Shown: positions 55,701 to 60,429, counted from the first letter of the stretch. The stretch: DNA of 60,429 nucleotides from Acidobacteriota bacterium (GCA_018001935.1 JAGNHB010000035.1:1-60429), one strand, 5' to 3'. Program-made: numbers and translations. The notes: generated from the letters alone by a model not told the origin.

Positions 55701-56983
55701 GTGCGTACCAGCGCTTCGAGACGGCGATGTCGTTTCTGGGGGACGACCACTACACCTACGGCCGGGAAGCGGCGGCGCAGCACGATCAGTTCGCCGCGGG
55801 GCGACTGAGCGGGGCCGAGTACAGGTCGGCCGCGCTGAGCGGGGACGTCTTCCAGATGACGCTGTCGGGTGCGGGCCGGGGGGCGCCGCTGGCCTTCGGT
55901 CTTGCGAAGTATTCCGGCAAAGGCTTGAAGGCGGGGTACAAGGCCTTCCACGGGTCGAGCCTCGCCCGGCGGATGCGGCAGCTCGCCCGGGGCGCGGATC
56001 ACGTCGGGGACCCGGCCGGCCGGATGCTGAGGAAGGGGCGGGGGTACCAAGGCTACTATGCCCGTCGGAGCACGGCGGTCCGGAAACCGCCTCCCACCGT
56101 TGTCCGCCACCCGGCCACGGTGGAGCCGGGAACCTCCACCGGCCTCCCCCGGAAGCTCGACGACGCCGCCGAAGCCGCCGACGACGTCTCCCCTGCAACC
56201 GTCCCCCCAAATGATGCCCCAAACGGGGGAATCTGCTTTGCGGCTGGCACAGAGATCTCTACGCCATACGGCACGAAGAAGATTGAAAGTGTTTGTCAGG
56301 GTGACACTGTTTATGCCTTTGATTTTGAGACGAGCGGAGTTGTTGAGAGGAAAGTCCTCGAGACCATCCGGAATTTCACTTATTTCTGGGTGGATATCCA
56401 GGTGGGGGAGGAGATAATCCGTGCCACACGGGGGCATCTATTCTGGGTCGATTCTGAGCAACGATGGGTTGAAGCGGCCTTTCTAAAGACCGGAATGACC
56501 TTACGCCTGATTGATGGCTTCTCAAGGCAAGTAAAATCTCTTGTTATTCGCGAACTTGATTGCCCTGAAGCCACGTACAACTTCGTCGCTGAAGAGAAAC
56601 ATAACTATTTCGTAGGCTCTGTGGGGATTCTTGTTCACAATGGTGGACATGGTGATTGGCACACTTCCCCTTGGTGGCAAACCGATCCGCATACGGTTTA
56701 TCAGGGTGAGGACGGCTACATTGGGTTGACGGATGATTTTCTGCGTAGGCAGGCCGAATGGGATAGAGAAGGACGAAAAGTTTTTCCTTTACATGAAGAT
56801 ATACCCGGTCGTTTAGCTGGTCGTGGGGTCGAGCAAAGTGAAATTGAAGCAGCCAAGGCGCGCGGCGAGGCTGTTCCACTGAAACAGCACCACAGTATAA
56901 GACCTGCCCGTACCGATCCGAAAGCGATCGAGATGCGTGCCAGAGGCCAAGAGTATCTGAAAAGCAAGCTTGGAGGATGTTGA
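40733..56983 (+). CDS. Giant RHS polymorphic toxin with Hint domain
   Basis: A 5416-residue secreted toxin. Residues 1-24 are a signal peptide (KSLLLLALLLAPGLAGA). A stalk of Ig-like modules follows, including IPT/TIG near 470-545 and a CarboxypepD-like module near 970-1045. A propeller-like part covers about 2290-2700, then RHS/YD repeats run from about 3000 (RESATDLGFEDRGLSLQF-like entry) to the core end YYEPETGRFLSTDP near 4890. The Hint domain starts at Cys5168 (CFAAGTEISTPYG), with RATRGHLF, and ends in VGILVHN at Asn5303. The last 113 residues are the toxin tip. It acts with the immunity gene that overlaps its stop. No PAAR domain is seen, so a type VI route is unlikely. Confidence 0.92.
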   Translation: MTHGRPFPKSLLLLALLLAPGLAGAATTDDPPAFTAVAFPAPDDGHRVGLGLSNPSATARRHLTLSLRDAAGQLVTGEGVTNPVSVDLATGGLYARYLHEAFGASPAGPVSVRLEADGEVFAMAQAHDAALRAEDGANLSRRARTAWVAPLLGAVSSGDTLLALVNDSSAPADVTLTLEGAPVSRPARHVTLPGYGCARLSVSVLFSGATEGCVRVSATAPVHALVYGEGAPEFSALPALDPADGALERLCAHYACGAGFETWVWLVNPGDAALGVTLRGVPDVEDGAGRPVHAVSVPARAARRVTVSEAFGAGGEALKSGFIRLESDASKGGLLCAVAIRHAAGGVTCLPAWDLPVREARFSHVAHGMGYVTGVTLVNPTTRPAHVQMQLCDGDAQPVGQCALDLPPGARQAHLVNEFFGVSERLGGSIRVSASEPLHLYEIFGRGAGDLFAAVPPLPEPGDVPPATGECAEGPQFLAADPLSGGPGATVNLWGWNFGKTPGENRVTLGGAEMTVTAASSHVLRATVPATAVSGPLAVRVGVCDAFGPHFDVTGPALGVVITSPANGAVLASPDLTVTGTVAGPVTGVRVNGLPATLNGSGWTASLRVPPGPTEIRAEATSPAATAEDRVTVHYRPVPVVEITTPADGALLGQAAVTVTGTVHNGVTENAAVPGVSASSGKPAASVSPGVPGASGAPVSPGSPAASGDTTGITSVTVNGLPAALDAQGNFTLASLPLVEGPNTVTARAETAWATAADHTHTVTVDTALWIRIDTPAECARVTELPLTVSGKCAVGVESVDVNGIRADLTPDSDGFAFTLPMALPEGPCGAAYPGRNLTARGHRGTETVEASVPVGVDTTGPSVSLQADPCGWPGRPVHLTLVVSDTVAVDAVALTVNGQAVDLPPAASRVDPGYWVRWDLDWTVPEGPPATLQWRLAARDAVPGRPEAVATAVTQVLDPRDNGAFVLGRVFRAHDGLPLDDAGVTLLATGKTVRSDAQGEYVLPAVPGPVELRVQRDGYLDACRFAQAADGTGTAVLDARLTPVDPKTTPVSAGGGAAVDSTRALTLQVPAGALAVQTDLRLTAVAPQGLPQVLPTGWTPWVALDLAPATVAFALPARLETAWGGAPPDGRPWAWLRFDPAQRRWVRREAPNASLGETAWAVDVHLGGSYVLAVADPAPLTPAVPAVGEALLPGDPPGPAAALTAEGEVLPAALAAGTGMVALADLRVTSAAPVASGTAVTAAFRNTWRLSGGGDVEGRAYAQDLLLFRGPGAPDGGLRATFPVRPVEEFDPVDLLSGRVTVDVLPERSRRVGTILQDPATTLENDRGDRVTLGGAGLPAGVWVDFRALASWELPDSGSDDLDVLGGFRLASLAPLPDGTAVAVVCPVPAGEALAFYRLLRGPSFGGEGSTGVSGGTAVFLVYACPAVRQGDTVVSLPTLSDNSPAPGLARGGDFVLCRLAHEPVFAEGTVDLGGAHPAGVRVTSSTCPVVSDLDAANRYFLQTFPADEGTVRLRGADDAAGYAGEADALWPGTIRVTRDLALAPVVPVVVATWPGPLATGLSGVTEALFRFDAPLYPTTVSDADAGVTVDGAPIAAAVRVSLRNAGRDLVVTPAAGFPAGSVCEVRVGPAVSNRYGRPMAAPAVLHFETAPASTVPVGIPGLAVSVDVTGATLTLTSPGCPIPPGGKLKVVNLTTGETRILTACPGGGAFSLTVGGTPWDDIRILVEDAFGAVTTVPLPVMTDADGGHFVGPAGGVVTGAGGVRLEIPAGALPVRARIKAILEGPDAPHEPLPDGFPFWGKLSVESTYRQQTSKEIRVSWPAPSGMAEDTSLIYLRTIELDSGPTYSIQGLARMQGGTVFHLTNQDLDSAMTANNAGSVCKVLPSSFHPGFCGTFELFTTIAYCGFVPNSTALITGTVKKPRWDAQLIAEIQDPVPNALVAAGTNVYGNQIVTQTNLLGEYGLILLNPPNPVSAIEISALEPATGMRAHTWAVEIEGYFPPWLYNFGTCLFVGNLVIGDLSLPETPVTIQPIRGEIGVQNADIFTRDELATLELNVERVLNPVSGKKFRFKTIVSPLDAEMEVFLDGGPMVFLPPGENSTTLYTVPLDTQELFSGSHELTIVARKGNGTPVSESFHFVVFDDILDVPPPVPGESPIVLSTIPEKGSSDTSCLIHPTVLFSEPVLLPAGDSFLQLKKMSPGGDEESVPCALYPGGTFQLPGSSEIYHTRIVMAPKSVDPEHPCQLDPGTRYAIRWENIPPGIVDTDGSSLVLDESELTRFDTFTPQGLCDQQSYLRPHQAICKVGQYVFLLREGNQPGLPMQRSALQIWDYKDIGAPRKLAEIAIPLNAMDFDVQPIYNGFRAIVVCAAGGTFPLNSVLLIYDLVDANSLSITWDEAFVYDGARSSCTGAVTLAFPGTGGTPLRVRRVENMVYVAVAGLGVRSFVLSQAVELFLLSQLIKDIASAEESPISGIDLSPMGLALLPQYGFCWELGGVKSTQGQCFDLDVMDWPASYAGNALPRQVRLVGVADGTFTAPKSVGSSTLLSGRITLYEDPSESVPGTSLLDDLHLAVDNVLSIRQVLVLPEVTYYSPSGSMGFSPLLLATGIRPDGGSSLMVYGLSASAGGLSVGLLGRKDFSPSEGPLVLGRAGEGAMLSGSGKLYRLLLDDFRKDFTQRILVANAEAVRFVCDDQVVYLAFEGTAPGGTPSGGQSAPTVSGSRIIVMDAVLQMMGVLRNLYDDRTGALVQQYDNVLPVIHNYVPGSSEVTSLRIPAGVLSHYLVLPPDLLGSPLDGDGSRLNETVEVLSGSETMTFERHENGDGRIRRVKTTQIDLSLGSQDDDMPPGCNGVARRREPPRATARAKMRLPGGMTLSSSSEETTLLELIRLHSPVVNIVKEAVPQGFFKGQDEAESCPKLERIGFFANFNVRVKTLRILDQNGLNLSLRQSWDLSQFVPTYKNYYIEKQEILEYLAELPVGRYVFAFDVEALDFPSPGNPGQYVVDVIYGNLFVGWDSHRSQDAEKVYWKSVDLREGHRIESATDLGFEDRGLSLQFTRTWYSGGQHPRYGILGDGWGHSLDISLQRDECGDLLVNGGDAAGLRFRKVGTVWMPQRGDCATLFEDDDDYTLITKQGLKYRFENYLGKANPWEWRLKSQTDPDGNQLSWVYEPSFPRQIREIHHTSGNRMVFEYECRALGRRIKRVLLLDPEGREGNRAEYDYGLCGTLDRVTVGPPPGKAGTPKVIDYIYTVPASPQPVDDIHLLSRVLGPNPGNVAETYYQEEPPAADQPGRRIFRVVSVRDGDQPSPTEFQYAPGKTTVKDPKGFLTEYRFDNRGSLVTTIRLSDNAITAYEWYAFDSAGHPVMNKKSETRPDGSRSDYQYDNRGNVIQQVENPTEGDVTAVWTWEWDPVYNRKVYEKSPLGIERRWELDARGHVVRDTESAMVGDTRETHETIYEYDQGNLISSTDTLGRKTKYAGYDVHGRAAVEIDPLGRVEEKTWSHWGELLVEKGPTGAIKRTSYDGMHRPVEIQVGNGLTGELAVSMVESLSYHPGGQICLRRQTDGNGLGVLEERIHLDALSRVARKETSFSPSWHGGGAWFETFGYDLNGNLERHVDPSGKVHLRTFNAQNLELTHDVDGKRVSVNEYDVRGRKTLERDEYGRRTIYVYDGFGRKSWEVGSAPGPNDALPFPVAGAPPAAENRFASGKGFNLEGWVLWETDETGAKTIHEYDGFGRRTRTIDPLGNSATWKFDRKGNPIEERDEVRGLVTSFTYDALDRPKSKVVSASGRAVGESSGGFIYRWTYAYLDLPGGGFKTLETEASTGTTRETLTDGLGKVCLEAMQDTQGSRIEKSTRWNAFGGVVEEKDAEGRIRTWLRTPQGFAVRETDASGFRLEKAFNPDGTVREQRAEQSKTPERWISRRFTYDALGRKKTEELLREVSGSSAWSQEHFFEYAEFSSLDDPAAVISDGTTGVWWKDTDVLGRTTFHFEDGSGRDVLVLHPENTFCHECWEEYRQERFGYDGEGREVYHRRKDGWVDRTRYDGLGRLTEFQEAVEAEDDSPKRQTEAERSRFSGNAGKPQRVEYADPMNARTEYDRAGNATRVLLDPLGREVLRNRLAVRVSHADGGPWVGDVRMARREYDQSNRVVLEVDADGRATRNTYDGFGRLVKQEDGLKEVSDGSVEETGAYCLRAYTYDRVGNRLTETDCGMSGSPRWVYGYNERNERVSTTDALGNMTSASYDGLGQEVLRRSPLGRETRFEYDEKGDLVKVTLDAGGPTAGTWTFERDAAGRLLRRIDPENRFLEQEWDPWDRLVLKRFQDGASQTSEWNYAYDALGNLVRALDPEGVEEKRTFDKWGRLKAVELPEAVLASLGPVQGVPVALSPGRSAGEIPDVPVRTDYAYDQNDNVLEIKEEKLCRADASGYGAGQVIGDWGTWKRVRFTSFFAYDGLQRLESRREGYGGARTGFAHDRSGNRAGIGYPGEDWTANWQPSVSYTRNAAGRLTDISRRQSPEGSPWEAHYDYYPQGWLKTVVYPNGVRTEIAYDPVGRITSIDTTRTTDGLKVSRFEYDYDADGNKTAMREWNAVPACRSAGWDAAPQTTAYTYDGQGRLTGVDYPDGRHAAYTYDGAGNRLTEEETVPVAGGGVRVVKQRSFACDGRNRLVTVRDALTPGRSVRYVHNRRGEVVSRLTGELDGSGEILPGTETGRLSLTWDAAGRLRRVVKETAGALPVTLAEYSYDASGRRVWKAGLSLPGPRRYVWDGTELLAELEGLGSAPAVRRLRVYGEGLVAEETVGAGGASRFCHDDARGSAVNRTSAAGIVVSGRLYDAWGNFRQLEAGGVCEETPGLDPGGLWSWEAYLADLAGAYASDEDRTGFDGSELEPESGLYYAGSRYYEPETGRFLSTDPEPGTERMPLTQHGYLYGVDNPATYGEEDGRQESMFGGDGTLRMRAFLGLMRGDASHLEKALRDVAQKPETIEGPKGAILRNPGGAYQRFETAMSFLGDDHYTYGREAAAQHDQFAAGRLSGAEYRSAALSGDVFQMTLSGAGRGAPLAFGLAKYSGKGLKAGYKAFHGSSLARRMRQLARGADHVGDPAGRMLRKGRGYQGYYARRSTAVRKPPPTVVRHPATVEPGTSTGLPRKLDDAAEAADDVSPATVPPNDAPNGGICFAAGTEISTPYGTKKIESVCQGDTVYAFDFETSGVVERKVLETIRNFTYFWVDIQVGEEIIRATRGHLFWVDSEQRWVEAAFLKTGMTLRLIDGFSRQVKSLVIRELDCPEATYNFVAEEKHNYFVGSVGILVHNGGHGDWHTSPWWQTDPHTVYQGEDGYIGLTDDFLRRQAEWDREGRKVFPLHEDIPGRLAGRGVEQSEIEAAKARGEAVPLKQHHSIRPARTDPKAIEMRARGQEYLKSKLGGC

Positions 56984-57417
56984 TGGCAAAATGCAAGTCT
57001 TTACCAGGTGATCTACTTGAGATCGAGCTGGATGCCGGAAATACAGGTTTTGTTAAGGTGATACGTTCCGATGGATTTGGATTATTGATACAATTGGCAA
57101 ACCCAGCGACGGGGGAGTTTGATTTGGAATACAAAGACTCTGTCGTCTATGTAAACCTATATTCTGTCCGTAATTGGAAAAAAGTTGGATTTTCACCAGT
57201 CGATAACGTTATGGATAACTTGCCGACCTTTTTCTTCGGCAGCTCCGCGACAGTGTGGACGATACAAGCAAAAGAGGGAGTTAGCTATATCAAAGGAAAC
57301 GATGCGTCTATGGATGAATTATTGAAAAAAGGCTATGTTCAGAAGGTCCTTTGGCATGGCAATGACATTAAAGAGTATTTTAAAGGGAAGCCATTGATTT
57401 GGCCGTTTAAATTGTGA
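56983..57417 (+). CDS. Putative immunity protein for the RHS toxin
   Basis: A 144-residue cytoplasmic protein; the ATG overlaps the toxin stop codon (TGATG), with GGAGG six bases before it. An ATG two codons earlier abuts the Shine-Dalgarno site and is less likely. It begins MAKCKSLPGDLLEIELDAGN, a GD-containing opening like that of Imm26-type immunity proteins, and is AT-rich (a counted 60-base line is about 35% GC). Overlap with a polymorphic toxin gene is the main evidence. It should bind and block the adjacent toxin tip. Confidence 0.72.
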   Translation: MAKCKSLPGDLLEIELDAGNTGFVKVIRSDGFGLLIQLANPATGEFDLEYKDSVVYVNLYSVRNWKKVGFSPVDNVMDNLPTFFFGSSATVWTIQAKEGVSYIKGNDASMDELLKKGYVQKVLWHGNDIKEYFKGKPLIWPFKL

Positions 57418-57504
57418 GGGCCAGAAGGAATATTTTTGTTTAACGCAAAAGGAAAAAGGCACCTGATGCCGACTAACACAAATCAGATAAAGGAGATATA
57501 GCGA

Positions 57505-58158
57505 CTGAATTCGCAATCGACGACGCGTCAATCGATCATAAGGACTTTCCGGGCTTTTGGAGATGGGTTGGGGCTGCCCGTCCTGATCCTGCTGGCCCTG
57601 GTCACGACCTTGCTCCCGGCGAACATCGTCGCGGCCTCCGGGTTAGGGTCCGTCCCTGACGCGGCCGCCGCGTTCGGCCGCCCCGCCGCCGGTTTGGCCG
57701 AAACCCGCGTCGGGGGTCAAAACCTTTCAGACAACCGCTCACGTCAGGCCAAACCCGAAATAATCCCCACATCGCACCGAGTTTATCCCTTCGGCGCCCG
57801 CATTCGAACGTCCGGTCCCCCTGTTGCCCCAAACAGTGGACCGCCAAATCCATATGGTAAGCTTGGTAATCCCGCGCACCGAGGCAAAGTAGCGGAGATA
57901 GCTGATGAAATTGAAGCAAGAGGCCTCATACCTGACTTCGAGGTACCCATTAAAACAGTGAATGGTAAAAAGGCTGCTCGTTACATGGATGTAGTGGCAA
58001 GAGATCCTGTAACCAGAGAGATCGTTGAAGTTCATCAAGTCGGGAAAACCCTAAAATCAAAACCTATGATACCTGTTGCTCGCGAACGTGATGCTCTCCG
58101 GGATGTTCGTTACTCCCCTGAAGTGCGCAAAGCCAAGAAGATCTTCCATAAATATTGA
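57505..58158 (+). CDS. Stand-alone REase-like toxin with own leader
   Basis: The start is uncertain: CTG at 57505 has GGAG nine bases upstream and gives 217 residues; a TTG at 57568 gives 196. A basic stretch and a hydrophobic segment (LPVLILLALVTTLLPANIV) form a signal or anchor. A Pro/Gly linker follows, then a C-terminal domain beginning NPYGKLGNPAHRGKVAEIAD. The pair RYMDVVARD and EVHQVGKT, followed by RERDAL, resembles PD-(D/E)xK-type nuclease toxins found at RHS tips. GC falls within the gene from the leader to the tip, which suggests a captured toxin tip. A putative immunity gene follows 12 bases later. Confidence 0.65.
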   Translation: MNSQSTTRQSIIRTFRAFGDGLGLPVLILLALVTTLLPANIVAASGLGSVPDAAAAFGRPAAGLAETRVGGQNLSDNRSRQAKPEIIPTSHRVYPFGARIRTSGPPVAPNSGPPNPYGKLGNPAHRGKVAEIADEIEARGLIPDFEVPIKTVNGKKAARYMDVVARDPVTREIVEVHQVGKTLKSKPMIPVARERDALRDVRYSPEVRKAKKIFHKY

Positions 58159-58170
58159 CGGAGCAATGAC

Positions 58171-58674
58171 ATGGGCCATCAAATTAACTTCTATATGACA
58201 AACGAAGACGAGCAGAAGTTTTTAGGGTTTCTCCGTTCGGATCCCAATGTTTGCATCTTCAGGATTTGGAGTGATACACCAAATCTAAAAAGTATTTCTG
58301 ATTTACCCGAGAGGGGAGAGCTGTGTTGGTTCAAAGTAGCTATTTGGCATGGGGGAATAAGCCCAGAACCGAAGTTGAAATACATCCCTCGACAGCAGCA
58401 TTACATCATTGATCCACTGCCGAATGAAATCATTGAGTTTTCGAGATGCTGTATGAACAATAGCAGGCTCGATAATGGTCGTCTTTGGGTCGAGTTTAAC
58501 GATTGGGTTTCATCCTTTCCACAAGAAACGGTTAATAAGAGTGAGTCGTTCCGTAAGTGGTACAACCGATTAGCATCATGGATTAAACGGAACTCTGAAC
58601 GCAACAAAGCAGGTTTTTACGTAATGCCCGGGGCCGCGCGGTTTGTCCACGGATTGAACTATCATAATGGTTAG
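58171..58674 (+). CDS. Putative immunity protein for second toxin
   Basis: A 167-residue AT-rich gene, 12 bases after the nuclease-like toxin, with GGAGCAAT before its ATG. The protein begins MGHQINFYMTNEDEQKFLGF and has aromatic-rich segments (RIWSDTPN, WFKVAIWHGG) but no enzymatic motif, signal peptide or membrane helix. I do not recognise a family with certainty. Its role is inferred from position and size, which are typical of immunity genes. The 161 bases after it hold no gene. Confidence 0.62.
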   Translation: MGHQINFYMTNEDEQKFLGFLRSDPNVCIFRIWSDTPNLKSISDLPERGELCWFKVAIWHGGISPEPKLKYIPRQQHYIIDPLPNEIIEFSRCCMNNSRLDNGRLWVEFNDWVSSFPQETVNKSESFRKWYNRLASWIKRNSERNKAGFYVMPGAARFVHGLNYHNG

Positions 58675-58835
58675 TACACATGTTGTTTCTGGCCCTTATC
58701 ATTTCGTTTATCTCTCCCCCGGTGTGGCAGGGCGGTCAAGATGCTGCGCTGGGGTCGGACCGGTAAGGATATCGGTGCCAGGTTTTGTCTAATCCCAATA
58801 AAATCAGGGAGAGATAGCTGGTAGAAGCGCAGGTG

Positions 58836-60326
58836 ATGAATAATCAAGAGGACATAGCGATTGGTTCGCTTCGGGCAGCGGTGGGGCGGCTTGGCAGTGA
58901 GGAAGGCCTGTGCCTTAGGCCTAAGGGTGGAATCGTCCCCGCTTTGCTTGTCTTGGTGAGCTTTGCTCTGTGGGCATCAGTCCTCCCGGCAGCGGTTCGC
59001 CCGATGGTGACCGGGGCGGTTTCCTCTCTCTCCTGCCAATCCAGTTTCTCTGTCCGCTCCGCTTGGATGGTCGCCTCCGGGTGGACGTCCAACGGGTGGT
59101 TGCAAGCCATCCGGTACCCGAACAGAATGATGGCCCCCTTCGCGTACGACGGGTCGGGGCGCCGGGTGTGGAAATCGGGGACATCCTTCCGTCCGGATGG
59201 GACGGCGGTTACCGACCTGCGGCGCTACGTCCATGATGGTGAGGCGCTCCTGGCGGAGCTGGGCGAGTCCCCTGGCGGCGGGTACCACCCGGTGCAGCGT
59301 TACCTCCACGGCATCGGGGTCCTGGCGAGGGAAAGGCTTGGCGACGACGGCAACGCGGTTCCCACGCGTCGTCCCGACGCGGGTCCGGGATCTTACCTCC
59401 CATCTTCCCTCCAAACCCTCTTCCACCACGCCGATGGCCTCAATTCCACGGTGAACGTGACCGGTTCCGACGGGAGCGTGAAAAACGCCTACCTTTACGA
59501 TGCCTGGGGCAACCATCGTGAACTGGAGGCGGGAGGCGCGTGCCTCACCGCTCCGGACCTGGGCCTCGACGGTTTCGTTGACCGGGACGCCTATTTGGGC
59601 AATTTGGCGTCGGCCTTTGCCGAGGACGACAACCGCCTGACCTTCACCGGCCTCGAGGCGGAGCCAGAGACGGGGCTGTTCTTTGCGCAGTCCCGTTTCT
59701 ACGACCCCGAGGCGGGGCGCTTCCTCTCGGAGGACGAAGACCCCGGGGATGAAAGCGCCCCGGTGAGCCTGCACAAGTATCTCTACGCCAACGCGTCGCC
59801 GACGCGCTTCGTGGACCCGTCGGGCCGCTCGGCGGAGGACACGGTCCCGGCGGCGACGCTGGAGACGGGGGACCTGGGGGGTTCGGAGTCCGCCGCCCGC
59901 CCGTCGGCGGACCAGGACCTGCCGGAGGGCGGCTCCCTGGCGGCGTACGAGGTGGCCAAGAGCAAGGCGCGCTGGCCGCTGAGCCTGTCCCGCGCGGCCC
60001 CCCAGCACCAGGGGATCTGGCCAGAGTGTGTCAGCAAGGCGATGGACCAGTGGCAGCAGGAACGCGACCCCGACTTCGATCCCATTGCCAAAGTCCGTCG
60101 CGTTTACTACAAGGTCCGGTCGATGGCCAGGGAAACGTATGAACGAACCCTGCGTTACGCCGAGGATCAATGGCAACAGTTTAAATCCGATCCCTTCGGT
60201 TTCTACGGAAGAAAGCTGATTGACACCGCGGAACTGGCCTGGAACCTGACATTCCAGCCGGTGATCGATGCGGGGAAAGCCGGGTGGGAATGGGCTTCGG
60301 ACCCTGCGGTGCTCCCCTTTGTCTAG
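58836..60326 (+). CDS. Truncated RHS core protein with own leader
   Basis: A 496-residue protein with an N-terminal hydrophobic segment (VPALLVLVSFALWASVLPAA), then only the end of an RHS shell. It runs YDGSGRRVWKSG, LYDAWGNHRELEAGG, FTGLEAEPETGLFFAQSRFY and the core signature YDPEAGRFLSEDEDP, ending in FVDPSGRSAEDT. A ~160-residue tail rich in Trp and charged residues follows, with no Hint or known toxin. It resembles the C-terminal RHS core of the 5416-residue protein, so it is probably a displaced or recombined 3' end. ATG 58836 (or GTG 58833) has only a weak ribosome-binding site. A REP palindrome lies within its frame at 59364. Confidence 0.72.
   Translation: MNNQEDIAIGSLRAAVGRLGSEEGLCLRPKGGIVPALLVLVSFALWASVLPAAVRPMVTGAVSSLSCQSSFSVRSAWMVASGWTSNGWLQAIRYPNRMMAPFAYDGSGRRVWKSGTSFRPDGTAVTDLRRYVHDGEALLAELGESPGGGYHPVQRYLHGIGVLARERLGDDGNAVPTRRPDAGPGSYLPSSLQTLFHHADGLNSTVNVTGSDGSVKNAYLYDAWGNHRELEAGGACLTAPDLGLDGFVDRDAYLGNLASAFAEDDNRLTFTGLEAEPETGLFFAQSRFYDPEAGRFLSEDEDPGDESAPVSLHKYLYANASPTRFVDPSGRSAEDTVPAATLETGDLGGSESAARPSADQDLPEGGSLAAYEVAKSKARWPLSLSRAAPQHQGIWPECVSKAMDQWQQERDPDFDPIAKVRRVYYKVRSMARETYERTLRYAEDQWQQFKSDPFGFYGRKLIDTAELAWNLTFQPVIDAGKAGWEWASDPAVLPFV
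59364..59381 (+). repeat. REP palindrome inside an RHS gene
   Basis: ACGCGTCGTCCCGACGCG matches the reverse complement of the short REP palindrome GTCCGCGTCGGGACGACGCG seen dozens of kilobases upstream. It encodes part of PTRRPDAGPG, within an insertion absent from the paralogous segment of the large RHS protein. Confidence 0.65.
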
Positions 60327-60351
60327 ACAAAAATCCACTAAAAATAAGCTA

Positions 60352-60389
60352 ATGGATCAAGAAGGGTCTCGGGCCCCTTCTTGATCCAT
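60352..60389. terminator. Perfect 15-bp inverted repeat after the last gene
   Basis: ATGGATCAAGAAGGG at 60352-60366 and its exact reverse complement at 60375-60389, with an eight-base loop, begin 25 bases after the RHS fragment stop. There is no T-tract, so it may be a factor-assisted terminator or a remnant of a mobile element. Confidence 0.55.
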
Positions 60390-60429
60390 ACCTTTGAGGC
60401 CTCGCAGAGGCCGCAGCGGCAGCCGCTGC

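Noticed and set aside
40733..56983. Type VI secretion RHS effector
   Set aside because: The protein starts with a Sec signal peptide and no PAAR or VgrG module is present in the window.

Overview
This is a high-GC bacterial chromosome segment (hand counts of single 60-base lines reach about 78% GC in the first part of the largest gene). A split F0 ATP synthase operon, PilZ and kinase signalling genes, very large secreted repeat proteins and dense intergenic repeat families suggest an Acidobacteriota-like or deltaproteobacteria-like Gram-negative. That placement is an inference and not strong. I saw no tRNA, rRNA or CRISPR array.

Region 1 (1-10.5 kb, mostly minus strand) is housekeeping and signalling: a PilZ-HAD-GNAT operon, RNase III, a secreted TPR-type protein, and a three-gene module. 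In that module a large transmembrane Ser/Thr kinase with an N-terminal nucleotidyl-cyclase-like domain is flanked by two cyclic-nucleotide-binding proteins. Region 2 (10.9-12.5 kb, plus strand) is an atpI-atpB-atpE operon whose c subunit carries most of the residues of a sodium-binding site.

Region 3 (13.4-21.9 kb, minus strand) looks like a peptide-modification cassette. It holds a PqqD-like protein with a Cys-containing tail, a secreted subtilisin-like protease (S8 plus FN3/MAM/PQQ-propeller parts), a small secreted protein, an HPr-kinase-like P-loop protein and a radical SAM/SPASM enzyme. The last four are tightly packed or overlapping. This is the best candidate here for an undescribed system.

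Region 4 (21.9-26.8 kb) is a repeat nursery: a 54-bp tandem array, two copies of a REP-associated tyrosine transposase (RAYT), and twelve ~131-bp palindromic units in four blocks. Region 5 (26.8-60.4 kb, plus strand) holds two giant secreted proteins of 4546 and 5416 residues. The second is an RHS polymorphic toxin with a signal peptide, an RHS barrel, a Hint autoprocessing domain and a short AT-rich toxin tip. It is followed by its putative immunity gene, a second stand-alone toxin/immunity pair, and a truncated RHS core gene. Base composition falls stepwise from stalk to RHS shell to toxin/immunity, which fits exchange of the tips.

Three short repeat families recur between genes: a ~90-bp hairpin element (5 copies), a ~97-bp near-perfect inverted repeat (3 copies), and the REP units. 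One REP palindrome also lies inside the coding frame of the truncated RHS gene.
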